From an uncultured Lactobacillus sp. (lineage in GTDB: Bacteria > Bacillota > Bacilli > Lactobacillales > Lactobacillaceae): a DNA stretch of 42,802 nucleotides. Below are positions 1-8,997 of this stretch, piece by piece; position 1 is the stretch's first letter; each line of letters starts with the position of its first letter. The notes beneath the pieces were generated by a model. That model saw nothing but the letters and a program-made list of their open reading frames with translations, did not search any database and was not told the origin of the DNA. The position numbers were made by a program, and so were the translations under genes. The stretch spans positions 1 to 42,802 of the forward strand of contig CAMLRO010000006.1 in the NCBI GenBank assembly GCA_946482425.1, written 5' to 3'.

Positions 1-846
<846 letters not shown>

Positions 847-900
847 AATTCTACCTCACTTACTAATAATAAGCATATTTAACTAAAAAAGCAATTAAAT

Positions 901-2052
901 TTATTTATTTTGGATTTTACTCACAATATTAGTCAGTTCCTTTGCAAAGGCTCTAACTTCTTCTTCAGTGGTATAACGTCCAAAAGAAATGCGAATAGAT
1001 TCATTTATTCTCGCAGAATCTTTACCAAAACAAGCCACTAAAACATGAGATGGCTCAATTGAACCTGCAGTACATGCAGAGCCTCCAGAAACTGCAAAAC
1101 CAGCTAAATCCAAATTTGTCTGCAAAACAGTCGTTGAAACTTTATTAAAGTGCAGGTTCAATACGTGATGAGAATCAAATTTTTGGGTTCCACCATTAAC
1201 CTGATATTCAATTTTAGCTTGACTAAGTTCATGTAAAATAATATTTTGCAAGTTCTGATATTTAGTTTGCAAACTTTTTTTATCTATTGCTGCAATTTCA
1301 CTAATTGCTTCACCGAAACCAGCAATTCCCGGTACATTTTCCGTTCCTGCTCTGCGCTTAGTTTCTTGTTCTCCACCATAAATAAGAGGTGGCAAATTGA
1401 GCGAGTTTTTTTCATATAAAAAGCCAAGGAATTTCGGACCATTTATTTTATGAGCAGAAGTTGATAACAAGTCGATATTCATCTTAACAACATCAAGATC
1501 TATATTGCCCAGTCCTTGTACAGCATCAACATGAAAATATGCATTGCTTTTCTTTACTATATTGCCAATTTCAATAAGTGGATTAATTGTGCCTAATTCA
1601 TTATTAACGGCCATGACGGAAACTAATGTGGTTTGCGGAGTTAGTGCATCTTCCAATTCTGCTAATGAAATACAACCATTTTCATCAACATCAAGGTAAA
1701 TGACTTCATAACCCTCACTTTCTAAACGTTGCATTGGTTTTAAAACAGATGGATGTTCAATCTTAGTAGTGATTATGCGTTTACCAATACTTTGGCGACT
1801 ATGAGCAGTTCCAAAAATAGCAGTGTTATTACTTTCTGAACCACCAGATGTAAAAATTATTTCATTTTCCTTGGCGTTAATTGCCTTGGCAGCTTTTTGC
1901 CTTGCCTGATCAATCACATGGCGAGCTTTGCGTCCTAGTTCATAGGTACTTGAAGCATTACCAAAATTGTTTTTCATTTCCTCAGTTATCACGTCGATTA
2001 CATTGGGCGACATTGGTGTTGTAGCTGCATTATCCAGATAAATTTCTGTCAT
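901..2052 (-). CDS. Cysteine desulfurase, NifS/IscS family, MnmA-associated
   Basis: This PLP enzyme removes sulfur from L-cysteine, giving alanine and an enzyme-bound persulfide. It has 383 residues, the usual length. The PLP lysine is Lys202 in STSAHKINGP, an upstream motif HVDAVQG supports the cofactor site, and the active-site cysteine is Cys327 in GGSACTAG. The gene lies two steps upstream of mnmA, matching the Bacillus yrvO-mnmA arrangement in which the desulfurase feeds tRNA 2-thiolation. A second desulfurase is present at 30517-31674 beside thiI. The start ATG at 2052 lies 3 nt after the mtnN stop, so translation is probably coupled. Function is firm; the specific partner is inferred from gene order. 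Confidence 0.95.
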   Translation of the reverse strand: MTEIYLDNAATTPMSPNVIDVITEEMKNNFGNASSTYELGRKARHVIDQARQKAAKAINAKENEIIFTSGGSESNNTAIFGTAHSRQSIGKRIITTKIEHPSVLKPMQRLESEGYEVIYLDVDENGCISLAELEDALTPQTTLVSVMAVNNELGTINPLIEIGNIVKKSNAYFHVDAVQGLGNIDLDVVKMNIDLLSTSAHKINGPKFLGFLYEKNSLNLPPLIYGGEQETKRRAGTENVPGIAGFGEAISEIAAIDKKSLQTKYQNLQNIILHELSQAKIEYQVNGGTQKFDSHHVLNLHFNKVSTTVLQTNLDLAGFAVSGGSACTAGSIEPSHVLVACFGKDSARINESIRISFGRYTTEEEVRAFAKELTNIVSKIQNK

Positions 2053-2055
2053 CTA

Positions 2056-2751
2056 TTAATTCATCTTCTCTATGTAAGTACAAATAATTTTAGCAGCTTT
2101 TGCTCCTACCTTTTGAGCAAAATGATCAAAGTCACCGTTTGCATCTTGATTACCATTGTCAGAAATAGCCCGTAAAGCTATCAAAGGTTTTTTAAAATGA
2201 TAAGCTACCTGAGCAAAAGCGGCTCCCTCCATTTCGACACCTAAGGCATGAGCAAAGTTTTGTTTAATTTCATCTTTTTGCTTCTGCGAGCCAATAAAGG
2301 AATCACCGGTAACAATTAATCCCTCTTTAAATTCAATCTTGTTTTCTTGCAAGAACTGTGCAAATTGCTTTCTTGCAGAAGAATTTAAGTCAAATTGGGC
2401 TGGTTCACCGGGTATTTGCCCTTCAACATAATCACCTGCCAACGTATTGTGAGCATCATGATATGCAAATGAATCAGCTAAAATCAAATCTTCTTTATGA
2501 ACTTCTTTTTGCAATGATCCTGCTGTTCCTGTCATGAAAACTAAATCAATATCGACTTTGCTTAACAAACTAGCTAAGTTCATAGCAGCCTGCACTTTGC
2601 CAATTCCGCTTAAACCAATATATAAATCATTGTGGTTAACGCAAAAATGCTCGAATGTAGTAGATCCGAACATTTCTTTGTGACCAGAGTGAAAATACTT
2701 ATGATAATATTCAGCCTCAATTTCCATTGGGACAATAATTGCTATCTTCAT
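2056..2751 (-). CDS. mtnN: 5'-methylthioadenosine/S-adenosylhomocysteine nucleosidase
   Basis: MtnN (Pfs) cleaves adenine from methylthioadenosine and S-adenosylhomocysteine, clearing inhibitory by-products of SAM-dependent reactions and opening the route to S-ribosylhomocysteine and autoinducer 2. The 231-residue length is typical. Visible family marks are the N-terminal PMEIEAE with Glu12, the central TGTAGSL, the purine and ribose-binding segment GVEMEGAAFAQ, and RAISDNG carrying the catalytic Asp. The start ATG follows GAGGG. It is in one run with the upstream tail-anchored protein and NUDIX gene and the downstream desulfurase, with short gaps. The link to sulfur chemistry (recovery of homocysteine) is suggestive but not shown. 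Confidence 0.95.
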   Translation of the reverse strand: MKIAIIVPMEIEAEYYHKYFHSGHKEMFGSTTFEHFCVNHNDLYIGLSGIGKVQAAMNLASLLSKVDIDLVFMTGTAGSLQKEVHKEDLILADSFAYHDAHNTLAGDYVEGQIPGEPAQFDLNSSARKQFAQFLQENKIEFKEGLIVTGDSFIGSQKQKDEIKQNFAHALGVEMEGAAFAQVAYHFKKPLIALRAISDNGNQDANGDFDHFAQKVGAKAAKIICTYIEKMN

Positions 2752-2769
2752 TTTTACCCTCGTTTTTAT

Positions 2770-3108
2770 TTATAAGTGAAATAACGCCAATAATACCAAA
2801 ATAATTAAAATCGAAACAATGATAATGGCACGATTAAGTTTACCTTTCAGCTTTAATGCTTTTTCTTGACTGGTGGTTAATTGAGATTGAGATTTGTCCT
2901 CTTCTCTTCTCGGAGCCTGCTCCTGCCTTTTTACCCCATCGTTTTTAAAATCATTTGCTTGTACAATTTCATCATCATCGCGGGTAAAATCAGGGTTAAC
3001 ATCAACCTCTTCATCACTATCGTCAAAAGCAGATTTTATTGTATTTAAAAAGTTTTTACTTTTTTTATGCTTTAATTTTTTTCGGTAATCAGATCGTTTT
3101 TCAGTCAT
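2770..3108 (-). CDS. Small tail-anchored membrane protein of unknown function
   Basis: I do not recognise the family. The predicted protein has 112 residues: a strongly basic N-terminus (KRSDYRKKLKHKK), a charged, probably disordered middle rich in Asp, Glu, Lys and Gln, and one hydrophobic segment at about residues 92-111 ending almost at the C-terminus. This gives a tail-anchored protein with the bulk facing the cytoplasm. I chose the ATG at 3108 over longer in-frame starts because AAAGGA lies just upstream and the longer version would overlap the NUDIX gene by 47 nt. With this start it begins one base after the NUDIX stop codon, so translation is likely coupled. Confidence 0.75.
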   Translation of the reverse strand: MTEKRSDYRKKLKHKKSKNFLNTIKSAFDDSDEEVDVNPDFTRDDDEIVQANDFKNDGVKRQEQAPRREEDKSQSQLTTSQEKALKLKGKLNRAIIIVSILIILVLLALFHL

Positions 3109-3109
3109 T

Positions 3110-3673
3110 TTAATCCTTTGAGTCAGCACCCGTGAGTAGCATGTTTTCCCAGACACTCATTGCATATAATGTCTTGGCATCAACGATTTTACCTTGTGCC
3201 GAAAGTCTTTTCAATTCTTCCAAACTATACCAATGACTTGTTAAAAATTCATCGGGATCAAGTTCCCTTTTATCACTCAGCCTAGTTAAAGTGTCGCAAT
3301 AGAATAAGTAGAGTTTTTCATTAGTAAAACCGGGAGACGAATAAAATTCAGTTATTTTTTCCCAGTATTCAGCACGATAGCCGCCTTCTTCATTTAGCTC
3401 TCTTTTCATCGCATCCAGTGGACTAGCATCAGTTTCATCTATTAAACCTGCTGGAATTTCTAAAGTTAATTCTTTGATCGGTTCACGCCATTGTTCGACT
3501 AGCAGCATTTCCTGTTTATCATTTACTGCGATAGCAGCTGAAGCTGGTTGATGCTTAACTATTTCCCGCGAGGTAGTTTCACCATTAGGCAATTTAATCG
3601 TTCTTACGGAAAGATCGACAATACGACCCGTAAAAATTTGTTTTGAAGAGATTTCAGTTTCTGTTAAATCCAT
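3110..3673 (-). CDS. nudF: NUDIX hydrolase, probable ADP-ribose pyrophosphatase
   Basis: This family hydrolyses ADP-ribose to AMP and ribose 5-phosphate. The 187-residue protein has the expected framework: an N-terminal beta domain, the LEIPAGLID segment leading into the NUDIX box, and SSPGF after it, which is typical of the ADP-ribose pyrophosphatase group. The box runs from Gly76 to Tyr99. It departs from the GX5EX7REUXEEXGU consensus by one extra residue before Arg91-Glu92 and by Asp82 in place of Glu; the metal-binding RELNEEGG part is intact. The start ATG follows CAGGAAAG. It sits between the cold-shock-domain gene and the tail-anchored protein gene. The substrate is inferred from the subfamily. 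Confidence 0.88.
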   Translation of the reverse strand: MDLTETEISSKQIFTGRIVDLSVRTIKLPNGETTSREIVKHQPASAAIAVNDKQEMLLVEQWREPIKELTLEIPAGLIDETDASPLDAMKRELNEEGGYRAEYWEKITEFYSSPGFTNEKLYLFYCDTLTRLSDKRELDPDEFLTSHWYSLEELKRLSAQGKIVDAKTLYAMSVWENMLLTGADSKD

Positions 3674-3687
3674 TATTCACTTTCCTG

Positions 3688-3894
3688 TTAATCAGCTAAA
3701 TATACGTTGACACATTGTAAGCCATTTTTACCTTGAGCAAGTTGGTATTTAACTTTTTGACCAACTTGCAGGCGGCGATAACCTTCTTCTTTGATAGCTG
3801 TATAAAAGACAAAGTAAGATTTTTGATTCTCATCATCAGTGATAAAACCAAAACTGCTGTTTCGGTCAAACTGTTTTACTTTACCGTAACGCAT
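3688..3894 (-). CDS. Cold-shock-domain (CspA-like) protein, divergent
   Basis: A 68-residue single cold-shock domain, expected to be a cytoplasmic OB-fold that binds single-stranded nucleic acid. The RNP1-like stretch FGFI is at residues 15-18 and the RNP2-like stretch YFVFYTAI at 27-34. The usual RNP2 core FVHFSAI is changed: His is replaced by Phe and Phe by Tyr, so binding may differ from standard CspA. The ATG overlaps the ileS stop codon by one base (TAATG), implying translational coupling with ileS. It could be a divergent Csp or another small OB-fold RNA binder. Its regulation would follow the ileS T-box unless a separate promoter exists, and I see none. Confidence 0.85.
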   Translation of the reverse strand: MRYGKVKQFDRNSSFGFITDDENQKSYFVFYTAIKEEGYRRLQVGQKVKYQLAQGKNGLQCVNVYLAD

Positions 3895-6683
3895 TATTCT
3901 TCTAAACCTTCTTGCACTGCTTCGGGGTAATCTTCTTCAACTATCTTAGCACATCTGCCGCAAAGCATTGGAACTTCGCTATCAGCTCCAATATCGGTTC
4001 TAATCATACGGCAACGAGGACAAACTTCACCTGCTGCGTGTTCAACCACAAATGCACCATTCGGTAATTCTTCAGCATTTGCCGGTGCTTCACCGTCAGC
4101 AATAGTTAATTTAGAAACTATTAAAATTTGTCTAAAGTTTGCATCCAGATTGGCTAAGACTGCTCTCATCTCATCCGTCGGATAAACTGTGACTGCAGCT
4201 TCAAAAGACTTACCGATTAACTTTTGATCACGCGCTTCTTCTAAAACTTTCAAAACATCATCGCGGAAATTCATAAATTTCTTCCAGTTGTCAATGAGTT
4301 CATCATGATTTGCATAATGCTCAATTTCAGGCATTTCAGCAAGTTGGACATAATCTTCCTTTTCCTTTAAGAAAGACCAAACTTCCTCCATGGTATGTGG
4401 CAAGATTGGTGTCAAAACCTTAGCTAACTTAACGGTTGCGTCATAAATCACAGTTTGCATTGATCTTCTGGCATGACTATTTTTACTCTCAATGTAAAGA
4501 ACATCTTTGGCAAAGTCAAGATAAAACGCTGACAGATCATTAGAAATGAAGGCAAATAACTTTTTATAAACATTATTAAAATCGTAACGTTCATAACTGT
4601 CAAGACAAATTTTAACCAAATCGTTAAGTTGAACTTCCATATACTGGTCAATAGAGTTTAAATCTTCATAAGCGACCCTATCTGTTTGCGGGTCAAAATC
4701 AGAAGTATTAGCCAGCATATAACGGAAAGTGTTTCTTATTTTGCGATAACTTTCAGAAGTTTGACGCAAAATATTTTGCGAAACAGCAACATCAGAAGTA
4801 GTGTCTACGGAAGCTACCCACAAGCGAATAATTTCTGCTCCCATTTGTTTGATGACATCGTTAGGTGAAATTACGTTACCTAATGATTTAGACATTTTAT
4901 GTCCTTTTTCATCCAAAACAAAACCTTGAGACAAAATACCGCGATAAGGTGCTTTACCCGTGGCAGCTACAGCTGTAATCAGACTTGAATTGAACCAGCC
5001 ACGATACTGATCACTACCTTCAAGGTATAGATCACATGGGAAATTCAAGTCTGGTCTTTTAGCCATGACAGCTTGATGAGAAGACCCGGAATCAAACCAA
5101 ACATCTAAAATGTCGTTTTCTTTAGTAAATTTGCCATTTGGTGAATGCTCAGAAGTAAAGCCTTCTGGTAACAATTCCTTAGCACTTCTTCTATACCAAG
5201 CGTTTGATCCTTCTTTAGCAAAAATCTGCGCAATATGTTCAATAGTTTCCGGTGTGACAATTGCAGTGCCATCTTCTGCGTAAAAGATTGGTAATGGAAC
5301 GCCCCAAGCCCGTTGTCTTGAGATTACCCAATCGCCACGATCCTTAATCATATTATGCAGGCGTAATTGACCCCAGGATGGCGTGAATTTAACCTGATCA
5401 ATTTGATCAAGAATCTGTTGGCGGAATTTTTCAACCGAAGCAAACCATTGAGTAGTAGCCCGATAAATTACGGGTTTCTTCGTGCGCCAATCATGCGGGT
5501 ATGAGTGGGTAAAGAAACTAAGTTTAAGTAAATTGCCAGATTTCTTTAATTTTTCGCTGACGACTTTATTGGCATCATCGTAAAACAACCCTACTAAATC
5601 GGGATCGTTAATATCTTCAGTAAAACAACCTTTATCATCCATGGGACTATATACCGGCAGACCATATTTTTGAGCAACATTATAGTCATCTTCACCAAAA
5701 CCGGAAGCTGTATGTACTAAGCCGGTACCATCACTAGCAGTAACATGCATCGCATTCATAAGCAGAGAATCACGGTCATATAAAGGATGCTTGGCTACCA
5801 TATGATCCATTTCAGTACCCTTGAGGTGCTGAACGACTTGATAGTCTTCCCAACCCAATTCTTGAGCAACTGCTTCTAGACGGTCAGTGCCAACAACATA
5901 ACGCTTTGGACCCACTTGAGCTACTGAATAATCAAAGCCCGGATTAACTGTGATACCTTGGTTAGTAGGAATTGTCCATGGTGTAGTTGTCCAAATTAAG
6001 AAATAAGTATTTTCTGGATCGAGAATGCCCTTACCATCTTTCACTGGAAAAGAAACATATATTGAAGGTGATTTAATATCATGATATTCAACTTCAGCTT
6101 CAGCTAACGTTGACTCACTTGAAGGGGACCAATAAACAGGTTTTTTGCCTTTATAGATGTAACCTTTTTCATACATTTTACCAAAGACACGAATTTCTTC
6201 AGCTTCATATTCAGGCTGATAAGTAATATATGGATGATCCCAGTCCCCCATTACTCCCAAACGCTTAAAGTCAGTCATTTGCTTTTTTACTTCTTTACTG
6301 GCAAAATCTTGACAAAGCTGACGGTAATCCGCAAGATTCATTTTCTTACGGTCAACACCCTGTTTGGTCAACTGTTGTTCAATTGGTAAACCATGAGTAT
6401 CCCAACCTGGAACATAGGGAGCATAATAGCCATTCATGTTCTTAAAACGAACAATTATGTCTTTTGAAACTTTATTCATAGCATGGCCAATGTGAATATT
6501 ACCGTTTGCAAAAGGAGGCCCATCATGTAAATCAAATCTTGGTTTCCCTTTATTCAGTTTTAATCTTTGTTCATATAATTTGTTTTCTTCCCACTCTTTT
6601 TGCCATTGTGCTTCGCGAACTGGCAAATTGCCCCGCATCTTAAATTTGGTTTTACCCATATTAAGTGTATTTTTCACTCTCAT
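3894..6683 (-). CDS. ileS: Isoleucine-tRNA ligase
   Basis: IleS charges tRNA-Ile with isoleucine and edits misactivated valine. At 929 residues it has the usual length. The class I HIGH signature is at residues 64-67 ([10 protein letters not shown]). KMSKS appears in [10 protein letters not shown] in the second half of the catalytic domain, after the CP1 editing insertion. A C-terminal zinc site is formed by CPRC and, about 20 residues later, CGRC. The start shown (MRVKN) has GGGAGGA a few bases upstream. Expression is controlled by the T-box leader at 6697-6895. The stop codon overlaps the start of the cold-shock-domain gene. Confidence 0.98.
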   Translation of the reverse strand: MRVKNTLNMGKTKFKMRGNLPVREAQWQKEWEENKLYEQRLKLNKGKPRFDLHDGPPFANGNIHIGHAMNKVSKDIIVRFKNMNGYYAPYVPGWDTHGLPIEQQLTKQGVDRKKMNLADYRQLCQDFASKEVKKQMTDFKRLGVMGDWDHPYITYQPEYEAEEIRVFGKMYEKGYIYKGKKPVYWSPSSESTLAEAEVEYHDIKSPSIYVSFPVKDGKGILDPENTYFLIWTTTPWTIPTNQGITVNPGFDYSVAQVGPKRYVVGTDRLEAVAQELGWEDYQVVQHLKGTEMDHMVAKHPLYDRDSLLMNAMHVTASDGTGLVHTASGFGEDDYNVAQKYGLPVYSPMDDKGCFTEDINDPDLVGLFYDDANKVVSEKLKKSGNLLKLSFFTHSYPHDWRTKKPVIYRATTQWFASVEKFRQQILDQIDQVKFTPSWGQLRLHNMIKDRGDWVISRQRAWGVPLPIFYAEDGTAIVTPETIEHIAQIFAKEGSNAWYRRSAKELLPEGFTSEHSPNGKFTKENDILDVWFDSGSSHQAVMAKRPDLNFPCDLYLEGSDQYRGWFNSSLITAVAATGKAPYRGILSQGFVLDEKGHKMSKSLGNVISPNDVIKQMGAEIIRLWVASVDTTSDVAVSQNILRQTSESYRKIRNTFRYMLANTSDFDPQTDRVAYEDLNSIDQYMEVQLNDLVKICLDSYERYDFNNVYKKLFAFISNDLSAFYLDFAKDVLYIESKNSHARRSMQTVIYDATVKLAKVLTPILPHTMEEVWSFLKEKEDYVQLAEMPEIEHYANHDELIDNWKKFMNFRDDVLKVLEEARDQKLIGKSFEAAVTVYPTDEMRAVLANLDANFRQILIVSKLTIADGEAPANAEELPNGAFVVEHAAGEVCPRCRMIRTDIGADSEVPMLCGRCAKIVEEDYPEAVQEGLEE

Positions 6684-6696
6684 TTTTTAATCCTCC

Positions 6697-6895
6697 CTAT
6701 AAAAAAATCCTCGTCCTAAAATTAGGGCGAGGTTAATATCGTGGTACCACCTAAATTGAGTTTTAAACTCCACTTATGAGTTACATATCGTGCAACTAAC
6801 GTAACAAACCATCTCAAACAGCTGATCAACCTTTGAGCTCTTATATTAGCCTTACACCACCGCTAATTCGCTGAATTGCTCTCGGGTTTTACTGT
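6697..6895 (-). promoter_or_regulatory. T-box leader controlling ileS
   Basis: T-box leaders sense uncharged tRNA and allow read-through into the gene. The T-box core is seen as AGGTGGTACCACGATA (rc of about 6735-6750), followed by the terminator CCTCG..CGAGG with a T run. Upstream lies the stem I apical motif GGTGGTGTAAG. On its 3' side, AUC (6826-6824), an isoleucine codon, follows UUG and is the candidate specifier. The valS leader has GUA in the equivalent place. The exact 5' end and the promoter are not clear. The leader starts right after the divIVA stop. Confidence 0.92.
6701..6732 (-). terminator. Intrinsic terminator of the ileS T-box
   Basis: The stem CCTCGCCCTAA pairs with TTAGGACGAGG and is followed by seven T on the minus strand. 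In the charged-tRNA state this stem forms. The T-box bulge overlaps its 5' arm to make the competing antiterminator. Confidence 0.9.
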
Positions 6896-6902
6896 CAGTT
6901 TG

Positions 6903-7709
6903 TTATTTGTGATTTTTATAGTCATTGGGAAAAATAACAGTAGGTCCAGAGCCGTTGTTAGAATCGTTAACATTTTCCGTATTAACCGTTTCAGTATGCG
7001 GACTGTCACCCGACATCGGTTGGGGACTATCATTATTTTCATCAATGTCATGTTCAAAGTTTACTTCATCATCAATGTCATTGTCAAGTTCGTCGTCAAC
7101 TTCTTCGTCTTCATCAATATCATCATCGTCGTCATCGACATCTTCATCTTCATCAGTTAGCATTATTGGTTCAGCCCCATCTGGAGGATAAAAGCGCTCA
7201 GTATCAAAGTATTGATCAAGTGCCTTTTGCCAGTTTTCATCATTAAGATTTTCAATTGCTTTTTGTAAAAGATCTTGAATATAAGAGCGATAACCAGAAG
7301 CTTCTTTTTTCACACGTTCGTAATCAGACTTAATAGTTTCAAGCTGCTGACGTTGATAATCAGTGTCGATTTTTGCCTGTTCAGTAGCATTATTAGCTTG
7401 GACTGTAGCATCATTGATAATTCTTTCAGCCTTAATTTTAGCGTTACCCACTGCTTCTTTTGTAGCATTTTCGTTCTGCTTGAATTGTTTAACTTGCTTT
7501 TGTAAGTCTGAAACTTGTTCTTGTAAATGCACAATTTCATTTTTCAAGTCAACTGTTTGGTCTAGCGCATCACCATAATCGTTGATAATTTGATCTAAAA
7601 AACTGTCTACTTCATGCCTGTCATAGCCACTTAGGCCTCTCTTTTTGAATTCTTTGTTATGAATTTCAAGCGGAGTCAATTTCTGCGATTCCTTCTTTTC
7701 GTCTGCCAT
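6903..7709 (-). CDS. divIVA: Cell division protein DivIVA
   Basis: DivIVA binds negatively curved membrane at poles and septa and recruits division and wall proteins. The N-terminal lipid-binding domain is at residues 11-55 (LTPLEIHNKEF, GYDRHEVDSFL). Coiled coil follows to about residue 150. After that comes an unusual tail: residues 184-228 are almost entirely Asp and Glu, then a Ser/Thr/Asn-rich end. The 268-residue length exceeds the Bacillus protein because of this tail. The start ATG has AAGGTGG upstream and lies inside the end of ylmH (34-nt overlap, other frame). It is the last gene of the dcw-linked series before ileS. Confidence 0.95.
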   Translation of the reverse strand: MADEKKESQKLTPLEIHNKEFKKRGLSGYDRHEVDSFLDQIINDYGDALDQTVDLKNEIVHLQEQVSDLQKQVKQFKQNENATKEAVGNAKIKAERIINDATVQANNATEQAKIDTDYQRQQLETIKSDYERVKKEASGYRSYIQDLLQKAIENLNDENWQKALDQYFDTERFYPPDGAEPIMLTDEDEDVDDDDDDIDEDEEVDDELDNDIDDEVNFEHDIDENNDSPQPMSGDSPHTETVNTENVNDSNNGSGPTVIFPNDYKNHK

Positions 7710-8506
7710 AGTTTATACACCACCTTATGTTTACCTTTTCTCGTAGTTGAAATATCCGTAATTTTGCATCTGCCAAAATGTCTTAAACTAAGGACATCAT
7801 CTTCACAAATCATTATATTAGAATCTTTGACACTATGCCAATTTAATTTAACCAAATTATTAGAAATATTTGCTTTTATTTGTTGCCTGCTTTCATGTGT
7901 GATTGAAGCTAAAACTGCATCCAGTCTGAGTGATGAAACAATAGCAGTCGACACTTCACTTTCATCATCAACTATAATTACTTTTTGATTTAAACTGGGT
8001 CTTATCCTAACTTTTGTTTTGCCAATATGGTTTATTTCATGTTGAAAAAAATCTTTCAGCTCACTTTTTGCAAAAAATTGCCAGCGACCATCTCCATCAG
8101 TAATAATGTCACCAAAGGTTGAAGTTTCTATACCTGCATTAGCTAGACTTCCCAATATAGCGCTATGTGTTAAACAGGCAAATTTTTGAGGATATTCAAT
8201 ATTAAAAACAGTAATCTGATAAGAAGAAGGTGCAATAGTATTCCAATCTTCAGTTATAAATACTCTCTTTTTTTCAGCGTTTGAGTATCCTCCAAAGCTT
8301 TGTAAACAAACTTCAGTCCTAGCTATTTTTTTAAGAATATCTCTTTCGCCAGGATCCAAAAAATCTGTTAAAACTTCTTCATGTTTGCCAAGAACATTAT
8401 TTATAATTCCGTTCATCTTATCCACTGTTTTTTGGTCAGACAAATCATCTTTAAATAAAACATTCTTGGCGTAAAAACTTCGTTTTGCCATATTTTTTGT
8501 CTTCAC
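7676..8506 (-). CDS. ylmH: YlmH family S4-domain RNA-binding protein
   Basis: YlmH proteins lie between yggT/sepF and divIVA in Firmicutes dcw clusters and carry a C-terminal S4 RNA-binding domain. In Bacillus, YlmH has been linked to rescue of stalled ribosomes. Here the S4 domain is at about residues 187-246 (SLRLDAVLASITHESR onward), after an N-terminal domain of the usual size. I chose the GTG start at 8506 because AGGGGG lies 6 nt upstream; an ATG at 8491 has no good site. A promoter with extended -10 (8559-8567) lies about 55 nt upstream. The last 34 nt overlap the start of divIVA. Confidence 0.9.
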   Translation of the reverse strand: MKTKNMAKRSFYAKNVLFKDDLSDQKTVDKMNGIINNVLGKHEEVLTDFLDPGERDILKKIARTEVCLQSFGGYSNAEKKRVFITEDWNTIAPSSYQITVFNIEYPQKFACLTHSAILGSLANAGIETSTFGDIITDGDGRWQFFAKSELKDFFQHEINHIGKTKVRIRPSLNQKVIIVDDESEVSTAIVSSLRLDAVLASITHESRQQIKANISNNLVKLNWHSVKDSNIMICEDDVLSLRHFGRCKITDISTTRKGKHKVVYKLWQTKRRNRRN

Positions 8507-8558
8507 ACAATTCCCCCTGCTAATGAAGGTGAAAGACAGATTGGCCTTTTCTTACACC

Positions 8559-8567
8559 ATTATAGCA
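8559..8567 (-). promoter_or_regulatory. Extended -10 promoter for ylmH-divIVA
   Basis: TGCTATAAT reads on the minus strand (TG-n-TATAAT), with no convincing -35 at 16-18 nt. It lies downstream of the hairpin that ends the yggT message, so ylmH and divIVA probably have their own transcript. Confidence 0.7.
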
Positions 8568-8625
8568 TTAACTCTAAAAGTCATTCATCATAAAATGAAC
8601 AAGCAATTTGTATTATTTAACAATA

Positions 8626-8680
8626 AATAAAGAGCTGATAAATCAATTTAGCGCTCTAAGGAAATTTATCAGCCCTTTAT
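8626..8680 (-). terminator. Hairpin after yggT, probable dcw operon terminator
   Basis: Arms AAAGGGCTGATAAAT and ATTTATCAGCTCTTT (one G-U pair) enclose about 22 nt and are followed on the minus strand by TATTTATTG, a weak T tract. It lies between the yggT stop and the ylmH promoter. Termination may be partial. Confidence 0.7.
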
Positions 8681-8691
8681 AAAAAATCAAA

Positions 8692-8997
8692 TCAAACAAA
8701 CAACCTAAATAAGATGTTTGCAACCCATTTTAAGACATAATATTGCACAAAATAAAGAAACAATAAGCCAATTAAAAATGAAATATCCAATCCAGTAGCA
8801 TTAGATAGTCTGGCAATCGGTCCTTTACGAAAAAGGTTTAAATATGGATCAACTAACAAGTCGATTATGCGTCCAACAGTCGAATCACGTAAGGAAGGAA
8901 CCCAACTTAAAATTGCATCGATTACCATAATGATGCTATAGATCCATATTATATAATCTAGAATATAAATGCCGTAATATATGATATTTGCTGCCAT
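8692..8997 (-). CDS. yggT: YggT (YlmG) family membrane protein
   Basis: A 101-residue membrane protein with two hydrophobic regions, about residues 5-27 and 72-98, flanking a conserved loop with LSWVPSLRDS and DPYLNLFRKGPI, the usual YggT signature. Members sit beside sepF in Gram-positive dcw clusters; homologues have been linked to membrane or nucleoid distribution, but the function is not settled. The start ATG overlaps the sepF stop by one base (TAATG), implying coupled translation. It appears to be the last gene of the main dcw transcript, since a hairpin follows. Confidence 0.92.
   Translation of the reverse strand: MAANIIYYGIYILDYIIWIYSIIMVIDAILSWVPSLRDSTVGRIIDLLVDPYLNLFRKGPIARLSNATGLDISFLIGLLFLYFVQYYVLKWVANILFRLFV

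Noticed and set aside
3894..3930. Plus-strand frames opposite the cold-shock-domain gene and ileS
   Set aside because: No ribosome-binding site, and they lie wholly antisense to well-supported genes.
6915..6950. TATAAA near the end of divIVA as an ileS promoter
   Set aside because: No matching -35 at the right distance and no proper extended -10; the ileS leader promoter is left unassigned.
6925..7191. Plus-strand open frame rich in Ser (88 aa) opposite divIVA
   Set aside because: It is the antisense of the Asp/Glu-coding repeat of divIVA; no ribosome-binding site or promoter is seen.
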